Notes under the pieces: model-generated
Told to the model about the DNA's origin: nothing
Databases searched by the model: none
The model's input: only the letters and a program-made list of their open reading frames with translations
Assembly (NCBI GenBank): GCA_012861695.1
Contig: JAAOOA010000060.1
Location: forward strand, 737,501 to 801,500
Direction of reading: 5' to 3'
Source: Trematomus loennbergii
Lineage: Eukaryota > Chordata > Actinopteri > Perciformes > Nototheniidae
DNA length: 64,000 bases
Shown here: positions 34,859-47,479 of the stretch, piece after piece
How the letters are laid out: every line of letters starts with the position of its first letter
Position numbering within the stretch: the first letter of the stretch is position 1
Program-made: the position numbers and the translations under genes

Positions 34859-37587
34859 TCACAGTATTCACTTTAAAGTCTTATGTGTTTGGTGTGTGTC
34901 AGATACACAGAGGAGCAGAGAGACCAGGAGCTTCTACATGTTTTCTATCAGCTGATGTTTGTGTCTGGTGCTGTTAACCATCAGGTGCAACAAGTCCTCC
35001 AACTCATACGACAACATCGGTCGATTGTTCAAGCCCTTATTACGACAAAATATGTCGTTTGTTCAAGCGCTTATTACGACCTATAATCACGTTTTAAAGT
35101 TGTCAACCTCTAGTGCTCCCGTTGATTGCAAACGTTACAGAGGGTCGTTTATTCACAAATAACCCTCTCTGTAAAATCCTAAATTGTAGGATAGTTTGGC
35201 CATTAAAACGCTTTTTGATTAGATTTCTAGTGAGAAGTGTATATTGTACTTTTAGAATCCACGTCCAGTCTAGTACGTGAGAGGGTCCTGAGCATGTTTC
35301 AAACTCTGTTCTCTTGTATCTTGTCTTAAATATTTGTCCTTGTTGATGTTGCAAATGGAACTGCTGTGATGCAAGAATTATGTCAGACTTGATCTGACAA
35401 TAAATTATTGTCGGATTGTATCGTTTCCATTCTTTCATTTTCTCAAATGCTCACACCCACAGAAATATTAAGACCTTATTTATAAGATGTATGTACTTTG
35501 ATTGCATATCAAATGTCCATGAATTTGGATTATACAGTTCTGACATAAACCAAACAAATACACGTTGTTTCAAATACACAATAACCAGGGCTGCAGATTA
35601 ATTATCAATAAATCTAATTCATTTCAAATTCATAACAATTAGGCTAATGTATTCAATATAAATAAAGGATATATTTTTTTGGGAGATTCATTAGTAACAG
35701 GTTATGTATTTAAAATAAATAAATCCTATTTGTTTGAAATTCATTATAAGCATATATAATTATTACTAAATCCAATGCATTTAAAATGCCTGATAGCAAG
35801 GTTTATGCAATTATTCCAATTAACGCATCACATTTATGTATTATGTAGTTAACCTAATGTATAACCATTGTTTTTCTATTCAGCCCACTTACAGCATAAC
35901 GTAAAAGTCATGGCCAACTTCTTTCACATGTTAACAATTTTTTGCTCGAAATTCTGTTTTAAATGTAGGCATTGCAAATACTCAAGGCAGCAACACAAAA
36001 TCCCCACCTTCCAACTTTCATTTACCAATACATGGACATAAGAGCTAACACGTCCAAAAGGTGGAGCTAGCTACAGATGCTTGTAAACAGAACATCCTTA
36101 TAGAAACTGAAAAGATGGATGCAGTGTATTCCCTAAAACTCCTCAGGATCAGGGAAGCCTTTCCAGCATGCACTGCTCCAGAGCCAGGGTAGCAGGCTGA
36201 TACATTCAGACATCCGACACACTCTCAGCATTCAGCCCTACAAGCACATAAGAAATTCAAATCTTAAGAGGAAAATAGTTGTTGTTAGTCCTTGCTTCAG
36301 CCATCAGCAGCCCTTGTGTGATTTTGCATTAATTCAGGGAAAATATGTATTTGACAATGTTTCTGGTGTCCGACAGGTAAAGGCCAAATGCTGAAAGCAA
36401 ATATAAAAGTGGTTGTATGAAAACATTCTGTAATAATTTAATACAAATGTACTGTATTTTCTACAGAAAGAAAATTAAATCTATTCAACTTTTCACATGC
36501 CGGCTCACTCTATTACAAAAAGAAATCCCCAGTATCTTTTATGCCATTTGCCACACTATTTGTGATAATATTACTCTCCAACAACAGTTGTCTTTTTTGT
36601 CCTAGAAAATGTAAAGTACAGCTTGGACCATCAAGATCAAGTCAACCAATGAGCTTATTCTGAACCTCCAGAAATGCGGTGACAGGATAGAGATATGGTC
36701 ACTTTAAAATGTCATATCCTTCAACGGTTGGTTATACGTTTCATTGACCAACATTTATTTGTGTAATTCAGCTGAACAAAATCAATCGCACGTTTAGAAA
36801 TAGGCTACCAGAAGTGATGTTGGAGACCATTAGAAGATATTAATATACAGCGGCCATCCTCATCAGAGCAGAGCTGTACTGAGAGCCTCAAATGTTAAAT
36901 TGTTCTAAATCAAAGCTCCATGAAAGGTTGGGGACTAAAGGTCATGGAGATATGAGACAAGAGAAATGACCTACAGAAGTCGGTGTTACACCGCAACGAA
37001 AGCAGGTCAGAATGGGAACAATTTTGTCTGCAGTAAATGTTAGAAAGTCCACAAAATAATGGCATTCCATGATGACGATAATTATTACTCTTAATGGTGG
37101 ATATTGTTAAATATATTTTAGTACATTTTTGGCAATATGTGAGAAAATAGCTGAATGCCATACATTATTTTAAAATGATAAGCACCTTAATGTTGGGTAT
37201 GCATGAGGCCCATTGCATTATTCAGCTGATGCAGGGGTTTTTTGGGCTTTATTTTGTTAAACATGTTTGAGTGTTCACCCCTCATACAGGAAGAGTTAAC
37301 TAAACCATCATTTCGAAAGAAACATGTTTTAATTTGGACAGCAACAAACTTCTCCATACAGCTGTCCCTCTGATCCAATTAAAGGGTTGAGTGTGTTTTT
37401 ATCACAGCTTTATACTGATTTACTATAAGCTAACTGACACCTTCACACTGTGAGCAACGTAATGTGTGTTTTGACATGTTCTATCTTTAACTTGTCTACT
37501 GTCCATCTCCTCTTCAACTGTTAAACCAGAACGAAAGGTGCATATATACCCCTGTGCATGTGTGGGTGTGTGTGTGCGTTTGTTTAT
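34856..37587. other. Unassigned AT-rich stretch
   Basis: No gene or transposon recognised. A small repeat, TTCAAGC(C/G)CTTATTACGAC, occurs twice at 35029-35078. 35590-35900 is very AT-rich with ATTCA/AATAAAT motifs. Confidence 0.5.
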
Positions 37588-37934
<347 letters not shown>

Positions 37935-38152
37935 CCTCAAATAATGTATGCACTATTTCATTTCCCCACATAAACATAACAGTCTGACTCTGCAATCAAA
38001 TGGTTGTCTCCTCCTGTGTGCTCCACCTCCTCCTTGGCGCAGCGGTATCTTTCTGACGAGATACTTTCTCGTGCGCACGAGAAACTAACCCGTTATCCCG
38101 ACTTCTTTTTTTTCCCCTACTCTTTTTTTTTATGTCCCTTTAGGGCTCCGTA
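37935..38152. mobile_element. Right-end fragment of the 20057-20899 transposon family
   Basis: CTCAAATAATGTATGCACT, TTTCCCCACATAAACATAAC and GGTTGTCTCC match 20693-20762, and the end CCTTTAGGGCTCCGTA matches the right terminus at 20884-20899. The left end is missing. Confidence 0.8.
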
Positions 38153-38349
38153 GCAAATAACCCCAACATTGAAGATATTTTAAGAGGTAAATATTTGTCT
38201 TTAGTTTCAGGCCAGATTATTCCTGTTTAAGCTTGAGAGAAGTTCTTTGGCAGCTAAGATCATCTTTGGGTTTCAGTGTGTTTTACTATGAAACAAAGTT
38301 AATGTGATAGAGCAGCCTATCTCAGAATTGTCACTTGTATGAGACACTG
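38153..38349. other. Unassigned stretch
   Basis: Unique-looking sequence leading into the CCAAT-rich block. Confidence 0.4.
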
Positions 38350-38618
38350 ATTGGCTGCTTCTTTTTAATAGGAACTAGGTTAGTACTAGATTGTTGTTTT
38401 CGTATCATACCATGCATGCTAGATCTCTGATTGGCTGCTTGCAGTGTGATGTAGTAGAGGTCAGGGCTGTGATTGGATGGTTGTATTATAGGCTGAAGCT
38501 GTGATTGGCTTGTCAGTCATGCAGCTCAGCTAATTTTAGTCTAACTTCCACTCACCAAGAACCTCTACCAAAATACAAAGGACAATCTCTCTGTTACCTG
38601 AGAGGCAAAAAGGTGAGT
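38350..38618 (+). promoter_or_regulatory. Candidate CCAAT-rich promoter with a downstream splice donor
   Basis: Four inverted CCAAT boxes lie within 160 bp, each in a GATTGG(C/A) context (38350, 38430, 38472, 38503). About 100 bp further on, AAAAAGGTGAGT (donor GT at 38613) is a near-consensus splice donor. Together they could mark the promoter and non-coding first exon of a host gene reading right. The repeated GATTGGCTG(C) could equally be a decayed tandem repeat. No TATA box or open reading frame supports it. Confidence 0.3.
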
Positions 38619-38675
38619 CTGTGTTAAATATTGAAGGTGACTTTGATGAAAAAACAACATTTTTATTAAATCAGA

Positions 38676-38715
38676 GCTTCTGTAATCTAGATATCATTAT
38701 CTAGATTACAGAAGC
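38676..38715. repeat. Perfect hairpin, 18-bp arms
   Basis: GCTTCTGTAATCTAGATA, a four-base TCAT loop, then the exact complement. Confidence 0.92.
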
Positions 38716-39084
38716 ATCATTGCCTGGATGGTAACCATTGTGAATATTACGCCCATCGCCCAAACCTGAGCTGGTCCAGTTTCGGCAGCCATGTGTGAGA
38801 ATGTGCTCATTTACAACCATTAATGATAAACACATAATTACCTAATACAGAGATGTTCATACAAGCCACATATCAAATCTGTGAAACACTTCAATTACAA
38901 ATGTATAATGTTCAATGTTGAATGTTATATTTAACAGAAAATTAAGTGACAGCAATTTTGTCAAGATGTTTTTGGTTATATTTCACAGTTCCAGCTTCTT
39001 GAATGTGAAGATTTATTTGTAAGTATTTTAAATGTTTTAAATATTTTTTCAGTTTTTACTGCAATGTGTACTTTTTCCTCCTAA
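38716..39084. other. Unassigned AT-rich stretch
   Basis: Nothing recognised. Confidence 0.5.
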
Positions 39085-39216
39085 TAGTTTAAGGACATGT
39101 TCTTAATCGTACTTAAATACTTTTACTTAAGTACCATTCTTGAAATGTAGTATTTGTACAGTGTGTTAATAGTAGTTTTACTCAAGTAAAGAATCTAATT
39201 TTTCTTTCCACCACTG
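39085..39216. repeat. Right end of the GAAGTACTCAGATC-type repeat
   Basis: TACTTTTACTTAAGTACC, TTTTACTCAAGTAAAGAATC and a TTTCTTTCCACCACTG terminus. CAGTGGTGGAA(A) ends and ACTTAAGTA motifs mark the same family as at 5012 and 52285. Confidence 0.65.
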
Positions 39217-39814
39217 CATATCTTTAATGTACAACACAAAATGTTCACATTGTATATGCCCCTCATGCTAACGCTCTAGACTTATGATCATAACTTAAAG
39301 ATGATGGGGGGGGTTTTGCACTGAAAGTGTTAATATAGTACAGAATGTATGCGTTAAGAACTGGGTTGAGCAGGAAGGACCCAAGAAAAACCTGGAAGCA
39401 ATTTTGTGATGTTTCATCTACAAACAACAAGGTCATTGCACACGACGTGCTGAAGACAGGGCTCCCAATACAGTGTTGGTTAGAAACAAGACTGAAGCCT
39501 GTTAGTGGCCCCTATGGTCTGCAATGTGCATTACACCTAACTTTTCTTATCGTTTTTTTAATCATTTTGGTGGATTGCAGTAACCTCTAAGATCTTTTGT
39601 GTTTGGCTACATGGATCTTGTCCTCAACCAAAGTGTGGGTCAATCAAAATAAATTATTCCGATGGATTTCATTGAAATCTCCTCGGGACCAAGAACATCT
39701 GAATGAAATGCCATGGCCAACAAGAGACTATTGAGTAGCAGACCTGCCGTCTGAAAGTGTGATAAAGGTACATTTTCTACCACAGAATCTGAAAATCTTC
39801 CTCTATCAATGCGT
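39217..39814. other. Unassigned stretch
   Basis: Nothing recognised. Confidence 0.45.
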
Positions 39815-40050
39815 AAGAGTGCTCATTGTGTCAAGGCTGAAGTCAATCCCAGCTCACATTGAGAGCGAGGTGGAATACGTCCAGTCTATCACGAGTCTGA
39901 ACGTATAGAACAAAACCTTCACACTTCAGCGCTTTAGAGTTAGGTTAGGTCTTTAGGTGAATTGGAAACCCTTTGTTCCTGTAGGTGTTTGACTAGGAGG
40001 AATATCCTTCCTGTGAGGCAACTGCTAACTACTGAGCCATCGTGCTCTCA
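39815..40050. repeat. Diverged dispersed fish repeat
   Basis: AGTCAATCCCAGCTCACATT, CCAGTCTATCACGAG, TTTAGAGTTAGGTTAG and CTAACTACTGAGCCATCGTG follow the order of a widespread teleost repeat that ends ACCACTGAGCCACCGTGC. Heavily diverged. Confidence 0.5.
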
Positions 40051-40540
40051 AAGAGGAAATAATGATTTTATAACAGTCAGACTTCACTGTGTTTGATCTG
40101 AACTGCAGATTACTCAGCATGGAAGTGACCCTGGCCCTTATCACAGTAGTATAATAGTCATTTTACAAAAGATAACATCAAATGGCTATATGGTATGATC
40201 TGCTTTTGCTGTCATTTAGATAAGAATGTGAATGAGAGATGATTACATATTCTTGTTTGATACAGTATTTTCATTCAGATTCAGTTATGTTTGAATTAGT
40301 AGGAAAATAAAAAAGTCCATTCCAACAGAAGAGTAAAGCAATCCCTTTTTTTGACCAGATGTAGGACTTCCTGTGTGTGTTGTTGCACTGAGAGACAAAT
40401 CCATATTATTGGACTTGTCCCATCCTAAAGTATAAGTATTACAACTAGCAGCGTATTTCCCCATTTATGACCCTACACGAAGCGAAAGACAAAAGTTGGA
40501 AGCCCCAACATCTAAAATCATCTCATATTGGTCTGCACAT
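40051..40540. other. Unassigned AT-rich stretch
   Basis: Nothing recognised. Confidence 0.5.
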
Positions 40541-40582
40541 GTTTGTGTGTGTGTGTGTGTGGTGTGTGTGTGTGGTGTGTGT

Positions 40583-40643
<61 letters not shown>
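40541..40643. repeat. (GT)n microsatellite
   Basis: GT array with GG interruptions clustered in its first 45 bp. Confidence 0.97.
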
Positions 40644-40644
<1 letters not shown>

Positions 40645-40726
40645 GCAGACAGAGACATCTCCCCTCAGCTCATTGTTTTGTGTGTGACAGCACCTTTTGT
40701 AGGGCTTGGCGTCGGACGCTACTCAC

Positions 40727-40735
40727 TATATAAAG
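40727..40735 (+). promoter_or_regulatory. Isolated consensus TATA box
   Basis: TATATAAAG at 40727-40735 is a full consensus TATA box, followed by GGGTCAGGCAGGGAGCAG where a start site would lie. No downstream exon was recognised. Confidence 0.2.
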
Positions 40736-40743
40736 GGTCAGGC

Positions 40744-41079
40744 AGGGAGCAGAACAAGAGAGGAAGATTATAGTCAGAATAATTTGCACAGGCATGAAGA
40801 TAAGAGAATATGAAGAGAAAAAAGACTGGCTCTGTTATAAAGAGATAGAGTAACACACACACACACACAACATGATTAGCATGATGCCTTATTTCTGTTG
40901 AGATCTGCATGAGAGAGATGTTGATAATCACAGCAACATTTTTCTAAATCTATTTAGTATTCTATACTTTTATTTGCGAGATGTTTTTCGGTTTCAACCT
41001 CAGCAACTGGTAAATGACGTTAGAAAAAATATTGATATGATGTCATTTCATCGTTTGTTTATTATATCATGTTTTTGGG
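40744..41079. other. Unassigned stretch
   Basis: Purine-rich, with a short CA run at 40854-40870. Confidence 0.45.
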
Positions 41080-41365
41080 GTACATTGACATCACTTGGGG
41101 TCCACATCGTTTTTTGTGCCTTGATAATTGCAACAGTGTCTTCACAGGTCTCTGTCAAAAATCCATCAGACAACTGCAGCTAATCCAGAACGCTGCCCCA
41201 CCCCAGTCCTCACCAAAACCAGAAGAACTGAGCACATCAACCCCCCCTCTCAGAGCTCTGTACTGGCTTCCAATATCTCAAAGGATAGACTTAGAAATGT
41301 CACTTTAACTTATTAAGTGCAAAATGGATGGGGACCACAATACCTGTAAGAGCCTATCAGGCTTA
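41080..41365 (+). pseudogene. LINE reverse-transcriptase C-terminal fragment
   Basis: LDNCNSVFTGLCQKSIRQLQ, then LIQNAA and a frameshifted VLTKTRRTEHINP, then LRALYWLPISQRIDLEM: the conserved [29 protein letters not shown] and LHWLPxxxRIxFK blocks of fish LINEs. It continues as GWGPQYL near 41325. At least two frameshifts. The 3' end of a comparable LINE lies at 42300-42590 on the same strand, with other elements between. Confidence 0.72.
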
Positions 41366-41429
41366 TTATTATTTATGGTCAATATTCATGTTTGGTGAGA
41401 CAGTTGCATATTCTTTGAATTGAACTTAA

Positions 41430-41902
<473 letters not shown>

Positions 41903-41959
41903 TGTATTGTATTATTGTATGAGAGAGGTTCCAGAATGAATTGAGGCGAATATTTGTAA

Positions 41960-42069
41960 TGTTCAGAGGTTGTTGTGTTTAATTAAATTAATTTGCAATT
42001 AATCGCGATTACCTATGGACAATCATGCGATTAATCGCGATTAAATATTTTAATCGACTGACAGCCCTA
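41960..42069. mobile_element. hAT-like element terminus
   Basis: Read inward from 42069 this is TAGGGCTGTCAGTCGATTAA, followed by ATCGCGATTAATCGC repeats, a recognisable terminus of fish hAT-like elements. Only this end is present. Confidence 0.6.
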
Positions 42070-42299
42070 GTTTTTTTGTATAGTTTTCTTTGTTTATGGA
42101 ATGCTCAAGGTGTATGTTGTTATTGATTACGACAAAGTTACATACGGAAAAGCAGGCTTTAGTGCACAAGTCTATCAGTATAAAATGGGAAGTCTACAAG
42201 GTAGACACACACTATTTATTTATTTAAAGTGTTGTACTGTAAGTCGGACCGCCAACGGTTCTATGGAACATTATATGATTAAAACTATAATTATACTTT
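42070..42299. other. Unassigned stretch
   Basis: Nothing recognised. Confidence 0.4.
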
Positions 42300-42590
42300 A
42301 CAGAACTATCTTCCTTCCCCAACCCTGAGTTCTTTTAAATCGAGGCGGAAAGCCTTCTTTAATGCTTTTCCAGATCTAACTATGTTTTATAATTGCACTT
42401 CAGCATTTCTTGCAGCATTATCTGTATTTACAAAGTCAATTTTTTAACACATTTCTATCTCTTTTATTAATTGTCTTTGTGTTCAGTAAATTGTATTTGT
42501 AATTATGTGTTATTGCCTATTTAAAACACTTTGAATTGCCTTTGTGTATGAGATGTTCTCTATCAATAAAAACTTAACTTTTTATGGCAG
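42300..42590 (+). mobile_element. LINE ORF2 end and 3' tail
   Basis: LQNYLPSPTLSSFKSRRKAF, then FNAFPDLT, matches the SLSSFKSRLKTxLF end of LINE ORF2. The 3' UTR ends ACACTTTGAATTGCCTTTGT, then GAGATGTTCTCTATCAATAA, close to the GTGCTCTATAAATAAA ending of the family seen at 11760. Confidence 0.6.
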
Positions 42591-43581
42591 AGAGGAGCTG
42601 GCAGAGGATCCTCCATTTCATAAAAAAAGCGCTTTTTTAATGTTTCTATGACAACGATATATCAACAAAGTATCACTGTTGTTGTATGACAAACTAGCAT
42701 CGCCCTCCTGGATTTAATCACCAGTTTGTGGTTCTATATATGTGTCTGACGTTGTTTTTTCACTTTTACAACAACCGGAAGCTGCCTGCTATCACACTCT
42801 GTATGATGGAGCGTGACAGCTGTATAGTGAGGGTGGAGGGCGATCAAAGTCCCTCTCTCACCGGATCCACCCAGTCGAGTTGCTCCAACAAACTGGCTAT
42901 TTTGGTCTTTGTAATACACCAGAAATAGTATCTATGTGAACCACGCAAGCTTCACGCCATCAACGGCACTTTTCTGAAAAGTCTCACATATTTTCAACTT
43001 GAAGCACTCACAAAAGAAAAACACTAGGCGCTGTGCATGTGTTTTGTTCTGACTGGAACCATTACTAAAGATTCTAGAGCTCAGAAAAAGACGGCATTTT
43101 AAACATATGCATAAATGTACGTGCAAAACTAAAAGTAAGACAAATTAAAAAAAACTACTGTACCTTTGTGATCAAGGTACAGAGGGGGGAGTCAAACCGG
43201 CGAGGACTTTACTAATTTATTAAAGGTGCAGAAACAGAGACAAAGTTTCAGAGCAAAAGCTTCTTTTTACTAATGGACTGACTTTGCAACAGGATTCACA
43301 GTTTAAGTCATTTGGACCTTGACTATACATATGTTGACCTCCCACTGGATAGACACAAAATATATTAAAAGAGAGGAATAAAGGAGAGTCCGTGCTGTGC
43401 ATCTCTGAATAACTAGAGTCATTGCTTGTGACTGTACTCTCTGATCATAGCAGGACATTCATTTAGAAATAAAATAAAGCATCACAGAAAATATCAGAGA
43501 GGACAGAGATAACTGATTAAAACATTTTAACTAGTATTACAGCCCATAGCCTGTAGAACAAAAGTTAGCTTTTCTAGGATA
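42591..43581. other. Unassigned stretch
   Basis: Nothing recognised. Confidence 0.45.
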
Positions 43582-43690
43582 TGTTGTTCAAGGTTCAAAG
43601 GTTCAAAGGCTTTATTGTCATATGCACATATGCTACACTGTAATTATGGCAATGGAAATCCATACAAGTCCCAATATAATGGGACTGTTT
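43582..43690 (-). mobile_element. LINE 3' tail (minus strand)
   Basis: CAAGGTTCAAAGGTTCAAAG, then GCTTTATTGTCATATGCACA, is the reverse complement of a LINE tail ending TGACAATAAAGCC(T)TTGAACCTTG. A plus-strand tail with TTGAACC units is at 57775-57845. Confidence 0.6.
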
Positions 43691-44337
43691 AATACTGTCT
43701 TAATGTGCTCAAACTAGCACGAGGGGATGATGAGACAGAGCTCATTTTTTTTATTTGCTGCTTCTTCATCTGGTTGGTTTCCACACCCAACCAAGATGAA
43801 CAATTAATCAAAGGTATGAGCTTAAAGAAACTAAATGCTAAAACCATCTTTATGGTTCGAGTGTTGATACTCTCTGATCAGCAGCATTGTACGCCTTTCT
43901 GAAATTGAACGGACACATTTCATTTAGTCAGTGTCAGTTTCAAGGTATCAAACCTCACACAATAAGGATGGACATATATAAAGTGTGTTTGTTCCCTCAG
44001 CTGTGTGACACTTTTAACCAAACCATTAAAGAACATATGACAGGCCAGCAGCGTTTGAAGCTGTTTTTCCAAAAGCCTTACTAACCTTGGTGGTAATAAA
44101 TTCCTGTTCCACTGAATATCTTTTTCACACTTTCATTACGGTACACACAACTTTGCAAATCATTTCAATTCAAGTTCTACCTGTACACACAAATATTTTA
44201 CACACAGGTAAGCTATCTTCAAATAAGGGAATTGTCGAGCGCTGGGAAAATGACTTCACAAGTCCTCTCTCTGAAGCAGACATGAGAAGAAGATGTAATA
44301 TTCCTCAAAGTGATGCAGCAAAGGAGAGTAATTTCAC
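43691..44337. other. Unassigned stretch
   Basis: Nothing recognised. Confidence 0.45.
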
Positions 44338-44468
<131 letters not shown>

Positions 44469-44605
44469 CAGAGAGAGAGAAAAAGAAGGAGAGTTGTCCT
44501 TGAATGGCTGGATGGTGAGATAGAGGGCGTTTGTTTGAACAGCCAAGAAATAGAGGAGGTGACACCGAGGGGGGTGACACACACCGGGGTGAGTTAATGG
44601 GGAGG

Positions 44606-44606
<1 letters not shown>

Positions 44607-44644
<38 letters not shown>

Positions 44645-44651
44645 TGTGTGT

Positions 44652-44743
<92 letters not shown>

Positions 44744-44768
44744 GTGTGTGTGTGTGTGTGTTTGTGTA
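44607..44768. repeat. (GT)n microsatellite, interrupted
   Basis: GT array with GG, TATG, GCG and TTTG interruptions. Confidence 0.97.
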
Positions 44769-44969
44769 AGTTGAGTGGAAATGAGGTGGTGTCTGAAGTA
44801 GAGACAGCGAGGGAGCGAACGAGCGTAATGCAGCGAGGGATGAAAGGGGGAGAGTATGTGAGAGATAAACATGGGGGGAGACCAAAAAAGAGAGGAAAGC
44901 AGAGATGGAGGCCAGATGATGAGCCCCTCAGATGAAGATGCCATACCGAACAGATGCCAGCTGTTCCAC

Positions 44970-44970
<1 letters not shown>

Positions 44971-45048
<78 letters not shown>

Positions 45049-45060
45049 GTGTGTGTGTGT

Positions 45061-45105
<45 letters not shown>

Positions 45106-45109
45106 TGTG
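44971..45109. repeat. (GT)n microsatellite, interrupted
   Basis: GT array with two TT and two GG phase slips. Third GT array within 800 bp, the densest cluster in the window. Confidence 0.97.
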
Positions 45110-45299
45110 AGCTCACTACAGCAGCAGATCTGAATAGATTGGGGTTGATGATGATCGAGATGATGATGATTACATGATCGTCATAACAACGGTATCTTGC
45201 GGCTGGATTCTCTCTGATTACTTGGAATACTTTAGTTTGAATAATGTCACTAAGAAATGTTTGACTAGTGTACTTTATTAATAAAGCCGGCGTCGTCGC

Positions 45300-45634
45300 C
45301 TCGCGTCTCTGCGTTTTGGCCATGTGTCGCACTGGAACACACCGCAAAGACTTCAGCCGACGGCCAAGATGAAATCTCAGATTTGCCTTCTTAATAGTTT
45401 GTTTGGGTCCCTCACTTCCGTTTCGCTTCTCATGCACTGATTCGCTAGCTGAACAGCCAATCAGAGTGATTCATTTTGCCGACTGCCTTCGGCCGAAAAG
45501 GCGTCGGCACGGCTGAAAAGCACGGCTGAAAAGACACGACGGTGCGGGACACACCATCTGAGTAGGGCGTGTCGACGCTCATCGTCGGCCTGACACCCAC
45601 TGACGGCCAACATCGGCTTGGTGTGTCCGGGCCT
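45300..45634. mobile_element. Deleted copy of the 12672-13757 Harbinger-like family
   Basis: GTGTCGCACTGGAACACACC, GCAAAGACTTCAGCCGA and CCTCACTTCCGTTTCGCTTC match 12761-12795 and 13509-13529. The right end CTTGGTGTGTCCGGGCCT is followed by TTA (45635-45637). About 650 bp of the interior and the left terminus are missing. Confidence 0.78.
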
Positions 45635-45763
45635 TTAGAAGAATGTTTCTACAACAAAGGTGGAGGGAGCTCTCTCCTGTCAGACTGAGAGGCTGATAAC
45701 TACAGCTCAGTGAGGTAAAGGACTCTGAGTGTTTAGATAGTTAACTTTAGTCTGAGTTATCTC

Positions 45764-46200
45764 AGTGGGTCTCAAACGTTTTGATCACAATTTATGTAAA
45801 CACATATTTCCAAGGCACTCCTTTATAATTATTTGGATAAACAGGTTTGAAATCATTCCAATGTATACTATAGGACAGTAAACCAAAAATAGTGTAAATA
45901 TGCTTTACTAAATAAATGTTAACTAGGTAAAATAAGATATGAATGAACAACAAAAATAAAATAAGTTACATTTATTGTTATTGGCTATGGTAGGTTATTG
46001 GTTATGTTCACATACTTATTTGATTATTAAAATGTAAACCGATCTTTTTCATATGGGTGTTTTAGAGTTGTACCCCCAGATCTAGTCTCTAGTAATTGTG
46101 TGTTCAAAGTGCACCAGATTGAAGCATTTTACTTTAAAATGTTCAACATTTTTTCCCGGGGGGTGATGTCCACCCCCCAATTCAAACATGTTCATACAAT
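45764..46200. mobile_element. hAT-like element, left end
   Basis: Starts CAGTGGGTCTCAAACGTTTT, close to the CAGTGGTTCTCAAACTTTT terminus of Charlie-type hATs. 46045-46170 (TTCATATGGGTGTT, CAAAGTGCACCAGATTGA, TTCCCGGGGG) matches the inside of the complete hAT at 53645-54743. No right terminus of this type was found. Confidence 0.6.
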
Positions 46201-46316
46201 ACTGAATACATTTGAAGCCTTATTGATGTATATTACCTATGTCAATAAGTTTCTGTTTTTGTAGTGTATTTGTCTTTTGTAGAGATTTGTCATTTATTCT
46301 ATATATACTCTATAGA

Positions 46317-46385
46317 GGGGGGGGGGGGGGGGGGGGGGCAGCTAAAATCTTGCCTAGGGCATCAAATTGGCTAGAACCGGCCCTG
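46317..46385. mobile_element. hAT-like right terminus after a poly-G run
   Basis: A 22-base G run (46317-46338) precedes CAGCTAAAATCTTGCCTAGG, then TTGGCTAGAACCGGCCCTG, whose inverse CAGGGCCGGTTCTAGCCAA is a known hAT terminus. The long G run may be an expansion of the element's GGGGGC motif or an assembly artefact. Confidence 0.55.
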
Positions 46386-46397
46386 CTCATACCCCTC

Positions 46398-46802
46398 TGT
46401 TTCAGCCCTGTTACTAAAGTGCTGATTCTCAGTAACCAAGCTGCTGCTGGCCACGCCCCTTTGGAGCTGCTGCTGGCCACGCCCCTTTGGAGTGCATGCA
46501 AGCAGTGAGCTCTGTGAAGAGAAGGCTGTCTACCAGCAGAAACTCAGCTAAAAGCTGCCGTGATTAAACGCCATATTATGTTCTAAACCACATCAAGCAT
46601 TATTTCTGAAACAGTGTGGAGCTCAAACGCAACGGTTTACCACAAGGACAGTACCTTTTATATCCGGCTTCTTTACAAATATTCTTTCCAGGAGGAAGAG
46701 AGAGGTTTTCTTTTCTGACACTTTGTGAGTCTCCTTACACACCGGGGACACATACTTATGTATAAAAGACATCAAAAGTGCATTTTGCATAATAGGCAAC
46801 CT
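46398..46802. mobile_element. TTAA-target element, right end
   Basis: The terminus read inward, AGGTTGCCTATTATGCAAAA, is followed on the outside by TTAA (46803-46806). A 28-bp duplication (GCTGCTGGCCACGCCCCTTT) lies at 46441-46496. It resembles the missing right half of the element starting at 41430. Confidence 0.6.
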
Positions 46803-46806
46803 TTAA

Positions 46807-47397
46807 TGTAGTATTAATGTAGTTTAAAATGGTATTGCAGTGTAGTGTTACAAAACTGATGTGTTTGTTATGTTTTAAACATTGTAGAAAATCTATCATG
46901 CCAAGAAAGTCCAAGGGAAAGACTGAGGACATGGAGAGAGCCGCCACTGAAGCCTGAAGCAATATCTCTAGGAAGGGCTTCATCCTTCAGTAAAGTACAT
47001 GTACATTTGACCTTCTAGCTACTTTTACAAGGATATCTATTCCAGGGCTGTTTAGTTCACTCTGATTCTGATCTGGCTCTTTCATGATTGTTTTACTGGC
47101 ATTAATTCCCTCCAAACATGATGTATAATGTTGACGAAACAGATGTCACTACAGTGCTGACACCAAAGCAGGAAGTGGCAGAGAAAGGATGATATATTTA
47201 GTTTACTAAGGCTCAGGTTTAAACTTGAAAAAGTCAGTTGGTCAATTTATCCCCAGATGGCTCAGTTTACCCCAGAGATGGGGCAAGTTAAGCCACAAGA
47301 ATACTTTTTGAGAAGTCATATTTTCATGGTCCTTTGTGATTTATGCATTATTTTCCTTTTGATTGACAGAAGACATCCTGAAGTAAAGGTTGTTGTT
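46807..47397. other. Unassigned stretch
   Basis: 47230-47290 has repeated CCCC(A)GA(G)ATGG and GGCTCAGTTTACCCC motifs of the kind seen in some fish repeats. Confidence 0.4.
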
Positions 47398-47455
47398 GTC
47401 CTTGCCTAGAGGACAACATAAGTAAACATTGGCTCATCTTACCCCCTCCCCTATG
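47398..47455. repeat. Segment repeated in inverse at 51917-51970
   Basis: TCCTTGCCTAGAGGACAACA and CTTACCCCCTCCCC are the reverse complement, with small changes, of 51917-51970. Confidence 0.75.
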
Positions 47456-47479
47456 ATGAATGGACATGATGGAACTTGT

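Noticed and set aside
40727..40735. Calling a gene start at the TATA box
   Set aside because: No downstream exon or open frame; kept only as a low-confidence motif.
43705..44084. Host exons in 43705-44084
   Set aside because: Open frames of about 65 codons with no domain, splice or conservation evidence.
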